From the NCBI GenBank assembly GCA_947172415.1, contig OX359201.1, forward strand, positions 3,720,001 to 3,784,000: a stretch of DNA of 64,000 nucleotides, given 5' to 3'. Shown in pieces: positions 1 to 10,959 of the stretch. A model generated the notes under the pieces. It saw nothing but the letters and a program-made list of their open reading frames with translations. It was not told where the DNA came from and ran no database searches. This DNA comes from Chondrosia reniformis (lineage: Eukaryota > Porifera > Demospongiae > Chondrillida > Chondrillidae). The position numbers and the translations under genes were made by a program. Positions within the stretch are counted from its first letter, which is position 1, and each line of letters starts with the position of its first letter.

Positions 1-1396
1 ACAGGAAATCTGCTCTTGACCTGTTCCGCTTCATACTCTGTGCTCATGTGGTCAAACTTCAGTGTCACTTTGTGTGCCCCAATGGCCACAACAGTGCAAA
101 GTGCACCATTAACTAACCCCAAGCTTGTGTTAGGATTCCTACACAAAATGACTCTTGCCCCAACAGCAATATGAAGCACAGCCTCTAAACCCGCAGTTAG
201 GTTGTAGTCTTTGTTCAGTCTCTTCAGCTCTTCTGCTTCTTTTTTGCTCCATTTGTGCATGCCTTTAGTTTCATCTACTTCATCGGTGTAGCAAATTTCA
301 ACAATCTTGCACTGTAACTTGCTGAGCATTTCATTGTTGAACTCTTTGCATGCCTTTAGTGTAGGAGATAGGCATACAGGTGACTTCCCAGAGTGCATCA
401 GTTCCTCAAATTTATCAGCTATTGGATCATGGATAACTCTCTCTTCTAGAGTTTTAACACATTCTTCAGAGACACAACCACATCAGATTTCATCCAGAAG
501 TCCAGAGTATTGTGTGTCCTTACTCTGACGCTCGTTGATTGTCAGCTCATCATATTCTACAGTTTCCTTCCAGATGCCTACTGAAGTCATGCAACCTAGC
601 TTTGATAAAACTGCTTTGTTGTTCAGTTTGTCAAACACAGTTGCACCATTGACTGGAGGCAGCTGCAGAAGATCACCCAGAAAGGGAATATTGATCGACC
701 CAAACCAATTGTCAGTCCTAAACACTTCTTCCAGGTGCAAATGAAGATAGGCCAAGTTGAGACTAGATAGCATAGACATGCGAACTTCATCAATTAGGAA
801 AAGTTTCACATCTTGAAGTGTCGTTCTCATGATCTTCAATGAGTCTCGTGGCAGTCCCCAATAGTCAGATTCTTTTGCCTCGTGCTCAATGGGTAATTGA
901 AACGAACGATGCACAGTAATGCCACCAACATTAAAGGCTGCAAGCCCTGTTGGTGCAGCCACTGCACAGAGAAGTGTCTCGTGCTTGTCTTTCCATATTG
1001 TAGCCACCTGAGCTCTGATGGCTTCATTAAGGAATGATTTTCCAGTCCCTCCAACTCCGCTAACAAACATTTGCAGTGGTTGCAATTGTGAGCATTTACA
1101 CACTCCAGACTCATGTTTTTGTTGGTGTAGGAGGTGTTCAGATATACGTTTAAAGAGACGTGACTGGTCTGTATATTCAATTTGTCAATTCGCTCTTCAA
1201 GGCTGATTTCATCAGTACAATTTGCTTGCTCCTCCTGCACATCATTTATAGCTGCTCTTGCTTCCCCAACAATTTGGGGTCCTCTTTCCTGACCCTCTTT
1301 GTCAACAGAGAAAGTTGCCTCTTTTTGTTTAGCTTCATTAATTTCCTTCACTTGAGCATTTACTTTGAGCACCAGAATTTGGATCTTCCATTCCAA
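1..1396 (-). pseudogene. Pif1-type helicase domain of the Helitron protein
   Basis: The clearest frame (483-1,103) shows Walker A GVGGTGKS, the AAPTGLAA motif typical of Pif1/RecD helicases, Walker B LFLIDEV and motif III FLGDLLQLPPV. This SF1B helicase would unwind the donor strand for rolling-circle transposition. Upstream sequence (836-1,396, another frame) carries the linker to the Rep region. Downstream, positions 1-482 are broken and continue past the window edge. Walker B reads DEVRM where DEVSM is usual. Confidence 0.85.
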
Positions 1397-1420
1397 GCTC
1401 TTGCAGCTTACTGAAATCCT

Positions 1421-2205
1421 TCAGTCTGCGTTTCCTTTGTGGGGAAAGGTGGCATCAATCCACTGAACTGTGTCAGACTTTTCACACAAGTGATTGCCAA
1501 TCAATAGATCGCTTGCTTCATAGAATCCACACTCTCGAGAACGCAAACTTCTGATACCAAAGCTCCAAAGTCGACTGTAAACACTTTTGTTGAAGCCAAT
1601 TTCCTGCCACAGATCCTGCATGTTACTTCTTTCTGCCTTTGTCACATATCCTGTCACATAGTGAGCAAGGGTTAGCAACGACTCGGCAATAAACTGTACG
1701 TCAATGCTTGCTTTCCACAGCAACAGGAAGAGAGGATTGTAATCATTCACTCTCGTCTCCTTTTCTGCCCGTGGAAGGTGGTATATCTTTTTTCTTGATT
1801 GAGGCAATTTTCTACACAGTTCAAAGAGCCAGTGTCACTGACTCCCCGTGGAAATCCAAACTTGCATCTAGTCACAAATGCTCCATTGTACATTGCCTTT
1901 CACTTGCAGCATTTGCTGCATTTAGGCATCTGGTACCTAGTGACCAGCCTGTGCAACTCTGGATTGGTCCTTTCTTCAGGTATTTGACAAGTGATTCTCC
2001 TCTGAATCTAATCTAGCACATGTTTTGGCTGATGGTTGCCAATCACCGGTGCATTTTGTAACCAGAGGACGACATAATAATGAGGTGTAACCTGTGTCTG
2101 ATATTCCTTCTTGAAGAAATAGTGCTCTACCTTGCTAAGAACCTGTCCTTTTAGAATCACAGTATTGAACAAGGCATGAAACTTTAGAGAAAACTTGCTT
2201 AACAC
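1421..2205 (-). pseudogene. Helitron Rep (HUH nuclease) region, active site altered
   Basis: At 2,008-2,205 the frame reads VEHYFFKKEYQTQVTPHYYVVLWLQNAP in two overlapping stretches. This is the region of the Helitron HUH motif, where PHYHxxLW is expected. Here the second metal-binding histidine is replaced by tyrosine (codon at 2,074-2,076). At 1,421-1,807 the frame contains HYVTGYVTKAE, matching the two-tyrosine motif that cleaves and joins DNA in rolling-circle transposition. The two pieces are separated by stops. With one HUH histidine lost, the nuclease should be inactive even apart from the breaks. Confidence 0.8.
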
Positions 2206-2294
2206 TGATGGGGGTCTTCACAGCACAGCTTCCCACCTGGATAGCTGTCAGATACCTGATTAATGTTTTTAGGTAACTTCAAATCTCTGGAGAC

Positions 2295-2712
2295 TCATAT
2301 ATATTCAGCACAACTGAATATGAAAAACAGAGTAGGAGTGCCCCATTCACGAAGCATGCAACGCAGTTCACTGGACCTCAAGAACCAGTACTGCTCAGTG
2401 CCTCGAATGGACTGAAATATTGTGGACACATTTGCTTCCACCGATTCATCAGTATGTGATACCTTGTCTAGGAACAACCGCACAGACATTCTTGGGTGTA
2501 CTGTTCTTTTCATCAAATTGTAAACCCCTGCAGAGGGCTGCCGTAATTCTTTCTGCCAGAGGAGAAAGAATACATACTAGGGATCTTTTTGAAAACGAGA
2601 GTCCTTGTTTAGCTGCCGAGACTTGGCATATATACTCACTGGAGGAGATTTTTAATTCACATGGGTGAAACTCACCAAAACTACCGCTTGGGAACAGATG
2701 AGGAAAGCACAT
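2295..2712 (-). pseudogene. Helitron-like N-terminal domain
   Basis: Two overlapping frames hold diagnostic pieces. FPHLFPSGSFGEFHP (2,620-2,710) matches the FPxLFPxGxxGE motif. NVSTIFQSIRGTEQYW, then SELRCMLREWGTPTLFF and FSCAEY (2,295-2,470), match the segment that leads into the Rep nuclease. The two parts lie in different frames. A further broken minus-strand piece lies at 2,974-3,162 and looks like the linker before this domain. Confidence 0.8.
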
Positions 2713-3468
2713 GACATCCAGGAATATTTGGAGATTGTCATGTGCATCCTCCTTTACACTAAGCAGTTTGTACTATTCTATATCAGAAACTGTAGACTGC
2801 TTCACATTCAAACTACGAATGGTGTATGACTGAAAGCTGGACACATCTTCCTTACTAGCCTTTACTAACATGGGACTGGTTGCACTGTCTGCAGTTTCAA
2901 TGACTGGTTGTGCAAACCTCATTAATGCTTGTGTCAGCACTTCCTTGTAAAGCCAATTTATTTCTCTTAGTTTTCAAATGGCAGTCTTGACCGCACTCAC
3001 ATTAACTATGCTGCGCCAAATGACCTTCTTCTCTAAAGGTATTCCATTGACCATGATGTACAATTCAGGGTAAGGCAATGGCACATGTGGATCTTGGTCA
3101 GTTATCTGCGAGAATGAATTGCTCTCTCGGTTGACAGCCTTCACATTTCCTAATGTTTCCAAAGCTTTTTCAAAGGTAGGGGAAGAAAGAACATGGTTCC
3201 CTTACAAACTTTCAGTGAATTGTAAGCTGTACACTTTGGCTGTGTATGTGCCTAACCTTACAATTGTCTGAAATGCTTTCCCTTGTTAAATCAGCTGTCT
3301 ACTCAAAACATCCAATTTAGCTAGTTGTGCAGTTATAGGCTCAGTTATCAAACCATTCAGATATACAGCGGGAAGGTACCTTGTTGTCATTCAGAATTCG
3401 TCGGCAGTATTGGCACACATACAGAGAATCAATTTCAGTTTCATTGTTCTGCTGAAGTATGTACTTCT

Positions 3469-4125
3469 TTAATTGCTGCCAGACCTTTTTACAAACTTTA
3501 AGGCACTATTCTTCATACTTGTGACATTCTCTCGTTGGTGCAAATGCTCACAACAGCAACATGCATACTCTGGGTCATCACCAACCTCCTTCTCCAGTTT
3601 AGTAATCAGAGTGGCATGCTTTACTTTAAGTAAGGGTTCCAGACTAGGAAGACCTGCTGCCAAGTTCTCTTGAGAGGATTCACGCTCACTCTGACACAGT
3701 TCCTCACAGTGATTGATTCCAGCAGCATCCATTAGTAGATCAAAATCTACTAAATGGAGTGCCACATCAATGGCATAAATATGGCAATGGTGGTTTCTTG
3801 TAGAATATAGCAAGACTAGGAACCTTCGTATTCATGGGTAGTGAGTGGAAGCAGCACTGAGGGTCCTAAGCAGACTACTGCACATTCCAATGGCACAGGG
3901 AAATTGGTGACCTAGCAGCTCATGGAACTGTTCTTGCTCATCCAGTTGACTGGTAAATTTATCTGCAAAGCACCGATCTGTATAGTGTCCATGCTGACAT
4001 CCCTTGTCTATGGACTCAAGTCTATTTCTGAACTCTTGCAAGGATTTTTTGAAACGTTCCTTTGCTGCAACAATGGAACTAATCTCTTTATCTGTTGGCA
4101 GCTTGCACTCTTCTTGCACTTTCAC
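3469..4125 (-). pseudogene. Helitron N-terminal cysteine-rich region
   Basis: Two consecutive minus-strand frames (3,832-4,125 and 3,469-3,813) carry the segment between the basic repeats and the Helitron N-terminal domain. The second includes YACCCCEHLHQRENV, resembling the CCCC-type motif found before the Rep region in Helitron proteins of this kind and probably zinc-binding. The two frames are separated by a break, which fits decay. No separate function can be assigned. Confidence 0.55.
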
Positions 4126-4489
4126 TTATTGGGACACATTGTATTTTTGTCTCTGTCACCCACTTCCTCAGCAGTGCAGCATCATCCATAGTCATCCACT
4201 GGTATGGCAATATTTTGCTTGATTTGCATGTAAGTGATATCATAAAAGAATGGCTCTGATGAAGCAGTGTGCCACCTTTCTCCTAAATTCAATGATGACA
4301 GTTTAAAAGAATTTACCACTCGATCACACTTCAGCAACTGTCCTACTCTGTCTCTCTGCGCTTCTTGACTACCCTGTCAAGAAGTCTTTGTGCAGTTATT
4401 CTGCAAACGGTTTTTGTCAAGACACCTTTTGACAATTTCCTTGCAATATTTTCATGACTTTGCTTAATTACAGTCTCTAGGAAGTCTTT

Positions 4490-4950
4490 CAAAATAGCTT
4501 TTTCTGCAAATCGGCTACATACTGCTGCCTAGCGTATACTTTTTTCAAAGCATATTTATCTCTACGATAAATATTCACATGCTCCTTTTTCTGCTCATAA
4601 TTTGATTTTGATGTAGCTATTTTCATCCATCGTCTTTTAACATAATTTGCTCTTGAGACTGCCTTTCTCAAATCTGAGTTGCATTTGTACCTTTTTCTAT
4701 CTGCAGCTTTCTTTGCTTCTGGATTGACAGCATAATGTGCTTTAGCCACAGCCTTCCTAACTTTAGAGTTAGCCGAGTAGTTGGCTTTAAAACAGACTCC
4801 TGGCTGCTGGATCAGCAAAGTAACTTGCTTTAGCTGCAGTTTTCTTTCCTTCTGGATTGACAGCGTAATGTGCTTTTGCTGAAGCCTTCCTAGCTTCAGA
4901 ATTAGTAGAATAGTTTACTTTAAAAGCAGATTTCCTGGCCTAAATGTTAA
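4490..4950 (-). pseudogene. Helitron basic tandem-repeat region
   Basis: The translation shows about ten degenerate copies of a 14-residue repeat with the flavour AxYxxNPExKKAAxK, for example KAHYAVNPEAKKAA. The DNA therefore has a 42-bp period. Such alanine/lysine/tyrosine repeats precede the Rep domain in many sponge and cnidarian Helitron proteins and probably bind nucleic acid. The repeats extend in broken frames up to about 4,950 and the clean frame covers 4,490-4,818. Function is inferred from position and charge only. Confidence 0.6.
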
Positions 4951-4963
4951 TTTCATAGCTTAC

Positions 4964-5623
4964 TTAGGATGCTTGTTGTTTTGGTTCAGGACTCTGTGCA
5001 TAATCAAGCCTTCGCTTCTCCAATATTTCTTCTCTTTGCAACACATACTTTTGTTTCTGGGCCTGTTTCTTATGCCATTCCTTTGAAGGACCTGGATTTG
5101 ATTCTATATCTCCTCCAAGCAGCAGCAACAAAATAAGTGCTCTGGCTAAGGAGCAATTACGTTTACAATAACATCTTCTGCATAGTAGCAGCCACAGTGT
5201 ATATCTGAACCAGTACTGCTTCTGAGAAATGAATATATGCATGCCAACATTAACAGTACTTAAAATAAATGCATAATTCCTCATTGCTATGCTATTATAG
5301 TACTGAAGTATATTATTTACAGTATAATGGCTGAGACTTGTCCCTTTTGCAGCTGTAACAGTGATCCTTATGAAATCATTTGGAGCTGCAACTAACTTTG
5401 GTACTTCCCTGAGAATCTCACTTTCCCAACAGCCACATTTATGGGACTTATGGTCCCACCAACAGAAGGAATTACCCCAGTCACAGGGCCAATAGTCCAA
5501 GCCACAGGGCCAATAGTCCCAGCCACAGGACCAAATGCCCCAGCCAAAGGGCCAACACAAATTCAGTAATTCATCAGTGCAATTACAACTACATATGGTA
5601 CAAGGTATACATTGGTTCTGCAT
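4964..5623 (-). pseudogene. Helitron N-terminal segment with a 2A-like ribosome-skipping motif
   Basis: The open frame holds a hydrophobic leucine run followed by GDIESNPGP (5,088-5,114). This fits the 2A consensus D(V/I)ExNPGP, at which ribosomes release the upstream peptide and resume at the final proline. Downstream lies a basic, lysine- and glutamine-rich stretch (KEWHKKQAQKQKY) that leads toward the basic repeat region in another frame. The upstream part contains repeats of the type GxDYWPC, probably low-complexity sequence. The true start is unclear: an ATG nearer the leucine run would give a short signal-peptide-like leader ending in 2A, as described for some animal LINE and NLR proteins. 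The motif is seen directly; activity is inference. Confidence 0.6.
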
Positions 5624-5639
5624 ATCTAAAAGTTCAATA

Positions 5640-7740
5640 GCAGGAACAACTGTTTCCTATTCCTCGCTTTGTACAGCAGGTGTAGTTCTGCAGAAAATAG
5701 GTAAAGAGTCTCAAACTGGTTGAAACAGAAGAGTAGCTGACAAATATGCCAGAAATCACATGACACAGCCACATTTCACATAACATTGTAAATTGTATAA
5801 CTTAACTGATCCTTGATCCAAATCTATGTGCTTGGTGGATTTCCTCCTTGCTGCTCCTTTCCCAAATTTCTTGTTGTTCTAAATTTTGTAAATAAGTTGT
5901 ATGCTCAACTGAAAGATAATGCAATGGATTTCATAGGAGTATTAACAACAGTAATTCATATGAATTTGTAGCGCTCATTTTGCAAAAGGTACTAAGGATA
6001 CGGAGTAACATTATTCATATGCATTCATGCTATAATTGTATTCATATGTAGACATTTTTCTCTTAAGTAATGCAATACGTGATTTCAGGGTGCAATAATA
6101 GGTAATTGCTAAAGTGATTGTTGATCAATTCCCCATCCTTTGAGTCACACATATTAGTTGCTATAACTTAAAAGAACTGAAAGTAAAGTCATTTTCAACG
6201 CAACTCTATATCTCACAATTATGTGAAAGAGTAAAGAAAACGATGAGGCCGAAAAATACGAAAGAAAGCTTTTATTTAGTGAAAGCTTTCGAGCAGAACA
6301 TTACATATGACAGGGCAAGTGAAGGTCCATTACCGTGGTTATAATCATACGGTTACGATGAATGGAGGTATCCAGAGGACTTAGACATACAAATTATTGA
6401 ACGTTTTGACTAAAAGGTCTTTATCAGCAAAAGCACGACGTGGGAATGATACAGACATGTTTATCTAGAGGAGGTGTGATGTGGAATGACAGTTAATGTT
6501 TTAATAAAAGTTCACTGAATAATTAAATGAAGATTTTAGGTTTTACTGAATAAAATGTGGTCAAATGATAAGATAAAAATTTAACACAGGTGCAGTTGTA
6601 GTAAAATACTGATGTGAGTGTAGACAACGCTGGAGTGCTTAAAAGCACTGCTGAAGTTAAAAGCCCGAAGACTGTCAGAAAATTTGAAGCAATTGCCATT
6701 TTTACAAATAGGTTGCTAATAGAGTTACATTCTTTAATTAATATAATACAATGGCGAATTCATTGATGCGATGATTCTGGTGCCAAGAAAATCATCATGC
6801 TTACTAATGTTATCACTCTTGCTCCTACAAAAAATATAGTGAACCTTCTATATATGGCTTCAGAGATATAAAAAACAGATCATTAATTAAGACGATTTAT
6901 TTCATCCTAACTCTGTCATTCCAAGGAGATGACCAATCCATCTTAGGACTTAGGATATGAAAGTAAAAAGAGAGTTGCACAGAGAATCATATGGTCGCCT
7001 AAGTATTATTAATTATTATTATTCATAAACAGTAGACAATAATATGTAGCAGAAAGTCATTCACAACTAGACTAACGTTCCAAACAACATTTAGCTAAAC
7101 AAATATACCGACAACATTAAGTATAAGCATTACTAAGCTACATAATGTAACACACAGAACATTTAGCCAACAATTTCAAATTTGAAAGTCAAACATTGGC
7201 CTGAACATCTCGCCAAACCGAGTCAGGCACAATTACTAGCTAGAGACTTGCATAACATATAGACAAACAAAGTAAAGCTAACTACTGGATTTCTTCTTCC
7301 TTGCGCCATTCGTAGTACCTTCTATCAAAGCTAATATTTCTGGAAGTTGACTATGTAAATCGTTTCTCGACTTGGTTGCTATGGATATTATGTCATTAAA
7401 ATGGCAAAAATATTGATTCCTTGACTCTTAGGCCACGAAAACCGTCACGTTCAATAATAACGTTATCCCTCTGGTTTCTACAAAAGAATAGAGCGCAGAA
7501 AATTAGGAGTATTTTCTTTAAAGAAATAGCCCGAAAACCTATTTTCTTTTGTAGTTACAGCGGGCGAAGAAGATGAAGAAGATGAAGAAGATGAACAAAA
7601 AGAAAACAAAAGTGAGATACTTCAAAGTTCGTTCATTTGCCAGCGGAACACGGTCGCTTGCCTGAAAGGCCACTTTACAGCATGGATAGTCTATTGTTAA
7701 CTATACATAGTCTTTTGTCGGCGATTTTCATTTTGAATTT
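5640..7740. other. Non-coding, AT-rich stretch with little recognisable content
   Basis: No convincing exon or protein family was seen on either strand. Short features only: a self-complementary run around 6,263-6,293 (GAAAGCTTT followed by its inverse), a long AT-rich stretch with many short ORF-less frames, and a GAAGAT hexamer repeat at 7,566-7,596 that looks like low-complexity sequence. Confidence 0.5.
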
Positions 7741-7744
7741 ATTT

Positions 7745-7990
7745 AGAATAAAAAGTGAATTATATATATATATAGAATTTAATTTGGTTTAAATAAAATT
7801 GAATTTTATTTAAGTAAAAATTGAAATGTAATTAAATTCTATTGAATTTTATCCATATAAAATTGAATTTTATTTAAATAAAATTGAATGTTACCTAAAC
7901 AAATGGAATGTTATCTAAATTTAAATTGAATTTTATTTAAATAAAATGGAAATTAATTGAAATAAAAATTGAATTACTTAGGTTATCTAA
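7745..7990. repeat. AT-rich minisatellite, part 1
   Basis: Degenerate tandem units of about 20-21 bp built on AATTGAATTTTATTTAAATA. The same unit resumes at 13,073 and again at 14,285, so one array appears to have been split by later insertions. Confidence 0.8.
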
Positions 7991-8019
7991 TCCAATCTAA
8001 TATGTTATAATATAAATAA

Positions 8020-8570
8020 TTAGAAATTTATATGGCTCCAAGAAAGGACCTAGAAACAGAATGGATATATAATCATAAAGTTTAGGGTATAAAACTCATT
8101 TTAAATTAAGGGAATTTTCATTTAGGCCTCCGTTTGTAAAAAACGTAGGACAAGAAGTCTGTTTATAAAAGATCATAGGACTATAGAAAAGCTATAGAAA
8201 ATTTATATTGAAACAATGTGTTATATTAATAAAAAATTTCAATTGCTCAGTAGACTATGAATCCAACATATATAATGATATATGCGTATAACAAATGTCT
8301 GGCGAAATTTAGCTTAATTAAAATTGCAAAATAATCAAGGTTATAACTGTGCAATATAGTGATGTTTTATGATGTTTCTCTAGTGCATCACCAACACTGT
8401 CGTATGTCACTCTGTAAACATTTAGTGAATCATGTGACTTTGCGAAAAAGTCACTGCCACGTTGTTGCTAAAGAAGATCATCTATTCGTAAATGGCTATG
8501 ACAAGTCGACGCTCTCCTACAAGAAGAATCTACTGAATAAACGAGTGGTAGCGAAGGTTAGATAAAGCGT
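8020..8570 (+). repeat. Copy of the ACAGTACAAGTTACAA-TIR element, part A
   Basis: This stretch shares long near-identical runs (ATGGCTCC..GAAAGGACCTAG and onward to GTTAGATAAAGCGTAT) with 42,318-42,885, 53,965-54,415 and, inverted, 47,470-47,920. The order of blocks marks it as an old copy of the same non-autonomous element. Its outer terminal repeat is degraded, with only a weak match near 7,985. Confidence 0.75.
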
Positions 8571-8889
8571 ATTGGTATATGTTCACATTAGGTTTGAGCC
8601 AGAATTGTTCCTATATACTGATGTAAAAGAAATAAAAGAAATTCATTTAGACGACCGTATTAAAACTTTAATATTTAAGCTCCGTCTTCTCTTCTTAGGT
8701 TTTCTGTGAACATTTTTACTTATCCATGTATGTACATATGCAGGAGTGTAATTGGATAAATAGGGATGGGTTTGGTGAGCTTCACTGTAATGAGTTTTAC
8801 TATAATAAGATTCCACTGTATATTTATGTACACATTCATCCATGTTTGCACTTATCCATTTTTGGTGTATGTATCCTTGTTGCATATAT

Positions 8890-9350
8890 GTAACTTAAAT
8901 ACAATCAAGTACTACACAGCGCAAGTTACAAATTTATACACAGATGCAAGTGACTCCCAAGATAACCACACTGAGGTATATAATATAATACGGATGCAAA
9001 TGACTCCCAAAATAATCACGATTAGGTATACAAGACTTTAGCCACACTGAAATTCTCAACTTCTGCATACAGAGTAGTAGTCTCTACAGATCATATAAGG
9101 TTAAACACATGGCCTTACAATTACCTTTTCACACCTTAGTATCGACTGAAGATGATGCATCTGTATGCCATTATCATGCAGCAAAATTCCAGTCTCGTGC
9201 AGGGGGTTTCACCAAATAATCACCACAGATTTGAGTTGCCTTAAGTGTGAGTTAGGGTACCGTTGGTTGCTTGCATGCATTCACATAAACAACAGGGTTA
9301 GAGACTATTTGGTAAAATGCACACAGGGACATAAAGGCTGGGGCCTTTAA
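8890..9350 (+). repeat. Copy of repeat block B of the TIR element
   Basis: It begins CAATCAAGTACTACACAG and ends near GGGACATAAAGGC. It matches 46,950-47,450 in the same orientation, and 43,370-43,850 and 54,430-54,930 in the opposite one. Relative to block A it is inverted compared with the 42-kb and 54-kb copies, so block B may be an independent element or an internal segment that flipped. Confidence 0.7.
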
Positions 9351-9527
9351 TTTATTTAATGAATATATAAATACATATATATATATCCTCTCAGAGGCTC
9401 TACTCACCACTCAGAAACTCTTCTCTGTTCTGAAGGGCTTTCAGCTGCGACTCTTGAGTCTCTTCCTTCGCCGTTTCCTTCCTCTGTTGCCTCCAATACT
9501 CCAATGCCAGAGAGGTAATTCAACAAA

Positions 9528-9743
9528 ATGGCGGCTAGAGCTGAATTAATGGTGACGTTGCTCCTATTGCTTCTTATTATATCCCCGATTTATCAGAGTT
9601 ACTGTTTAGAACTTGACTATACTATGGGTGTAGAGAGTCGTCAACTGATTATTGTGAGTGCTTTGTCTTGCAGAGGGGCTTTCTCGATGGTTTTTTCTTT
9701 GTGGGAAAAAAGTTCACACCTTCGACCAAGACTGTTTCTGTGA
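9528..9743 (+). pseudogene. LINE leader ORF with hydrophobic N-terminus
   Basis: The 71-codon frame starts MAARAELMVTLLLLLLI, a signal-peptide-like sequence, and continues without a known domain. It stops before the 2A motif, which lies in another frame about 40 bp on. Signal-like leaders ahead of a 2A motif have been described for LINE and NLR proteins of marine invertebrates; whether this one worked that way is inference. Confidence 0.5.
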
Positions 9744-9785
9744 CGGCGTGGTATTCCTTGACAGTATTGGATGATTGTTCTAGCA

Positions 9786-9990
9786 GGTGATGTTGAGTTA
9801 AACCCAGGGCCTGTAAGGTACCTGTGTACAACCTGTAGTAATATAAGCCTGTAAAGAGAAACCAGTGTGGGTTACTTTTTGACGTATGTGAACGATGGAC
9901 TCACTCTACTTGTTGTGGCGTCGATGAGACTGAATACGATAGACTGGGATTAGCCGAGGAAGAGAAATGGCTATGCGAAGCATGTAAATC
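9786..9990 (+). pseudogene. LINE 2A-like motif followed by a PHD finger
   Basis: Codons at 9,786-9,812 read GDVELNPGP, a match to the 2A consensus, preceded by MIVLA. Just after it comes a zinc-finger start (YLCTTCS). Further on, about 9,888-9,990, is CERWTHSTCC and KWLCEACKS, the second half of a PHD finger with the spacing CxxW-x-H-xx-C then W-x-C-xx-C. A frame break lies between the halves. PHD fingers at this position are known from CR1/L2-group LINEs and probably bind histone tails. Confidence 0.75.
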
Positions 9991-9993
9991 TTT

Positions 9994-10950
9994 AGAGTGT
10001 ACAATGGTGTCTTGCACTGAAGCACTACAATGGAATCAATCTATCATGGAGCATTTTATTAGTAGTGGCAGATCATTATTGGTTAGCCATCTCAATAACA
10101 GGAGCTTAGTGCCCAAGTTTGATGATTTGCAGCACCTAATTGAGGATCTGGGTGACTGTCCTATGGTGCTTGGTTTGAGTGAAACTTGGCTTGATGATAG
10201 AGTAGGAAACTCTGAGATATCTGTTGAGGTTCATAGATTTGTAGAAGAAACAGGGATGAGGGGAGAGGTGGCGGTCTTTTACTATATGTTACTAACAGAA
10301 TTAAATGTATCCGAAGAAATGACCTTGAGCGGGATGATATGGGGGTGATATGGATTGAGGCAAGGGCTGGAAAGGAAAGTCTTCTGATTGGCAATGTATA
10401 GAGACCACCAAATACGCTCTCTGCATGGTAGAATGTATGTCAGGGATGCTTGAAATGGTAGTCCAAGAAAGCAAGGCTACAATATTAATTGGGACTTTAA
10501 CTGTAACATGTTTAATCCTGACAACCATACAGGAAGGCTAAATCTGGTGACTACAGAATTTGGCTTTATCAGATGATAACCAATCCCGCGAGGGTGACAC
10601 AGAATATGGAGACCCTCATAGACCTTCTCTTTACCATGAACCAGGACATGATTGAAACTTTTGGATGCAGTGAAGTTTGCATGAGTGATCATGTAATGAT
10701 ATACGGAATGCTTGATACAACCATTGGAAAGGAAAAGCAGAAGCAGCATGTACGGAAAGTAAGAGACTTTCGTAAATGTAATGAGGAGGAGTTAATTAAG
10801 AGCCTAAGGAATGCTCCTTTGGGAGTTATGGAATCATTAGAGGACTTGGATAGTCAATGGGAGTTTTGGAAGAGTTTGTATTTTGATATATTGGATTGTC
10901 ACATTCCACTAAGGAGGCTCAGGGTCAGGAAGAACACTCTACCTTGAATG
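9994..10950 (+). pseudogene. LINE AP endonuclease region
   Basis: The frame 10,004-10,348 contains SHLNNRSLVPKFDDL and MVLGLSETWLDD. The first matches the asparagine motif and the second the catalytic SETWL glutamate motif of APE-type LINE endonucleases. The 10,573-10,947 frame carries the later part (SDHVMIYG, equivalent to the SDH catalytic motif). The enzyme nicks target DNA for target-primed reverse transcription. At least one frame break lies between the two parts. Confidence 0.8.
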
Positions 10951-10959
10951 AATTATGAT

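Larger units (their letters stand above)
1..5623 (-). mobile_element. Decayed Helitron (rolling-circle DNA transposon), truncated by the window edge
   Basis: Read on the minus strand from 5,623 down to 1, the block holds the parts of a Helitron replication protein in the usual order. These are an N-terminal basic region, a cysteine-rich segment, the Helitron N-terminal domain, a Rep region with remnants of the HUH and two-tyrosine motifs, and a Pif1-type helicase. The frame changes many times and stops are frequent, so this copy is dead. The helicase end runs off the left edge, so the 3' hairpin and CTRR terminus are outside the window. I could not identify the 5' TC terminus. Host range of this family type includes sponges and cnidarians. 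Confidence 0.85.
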
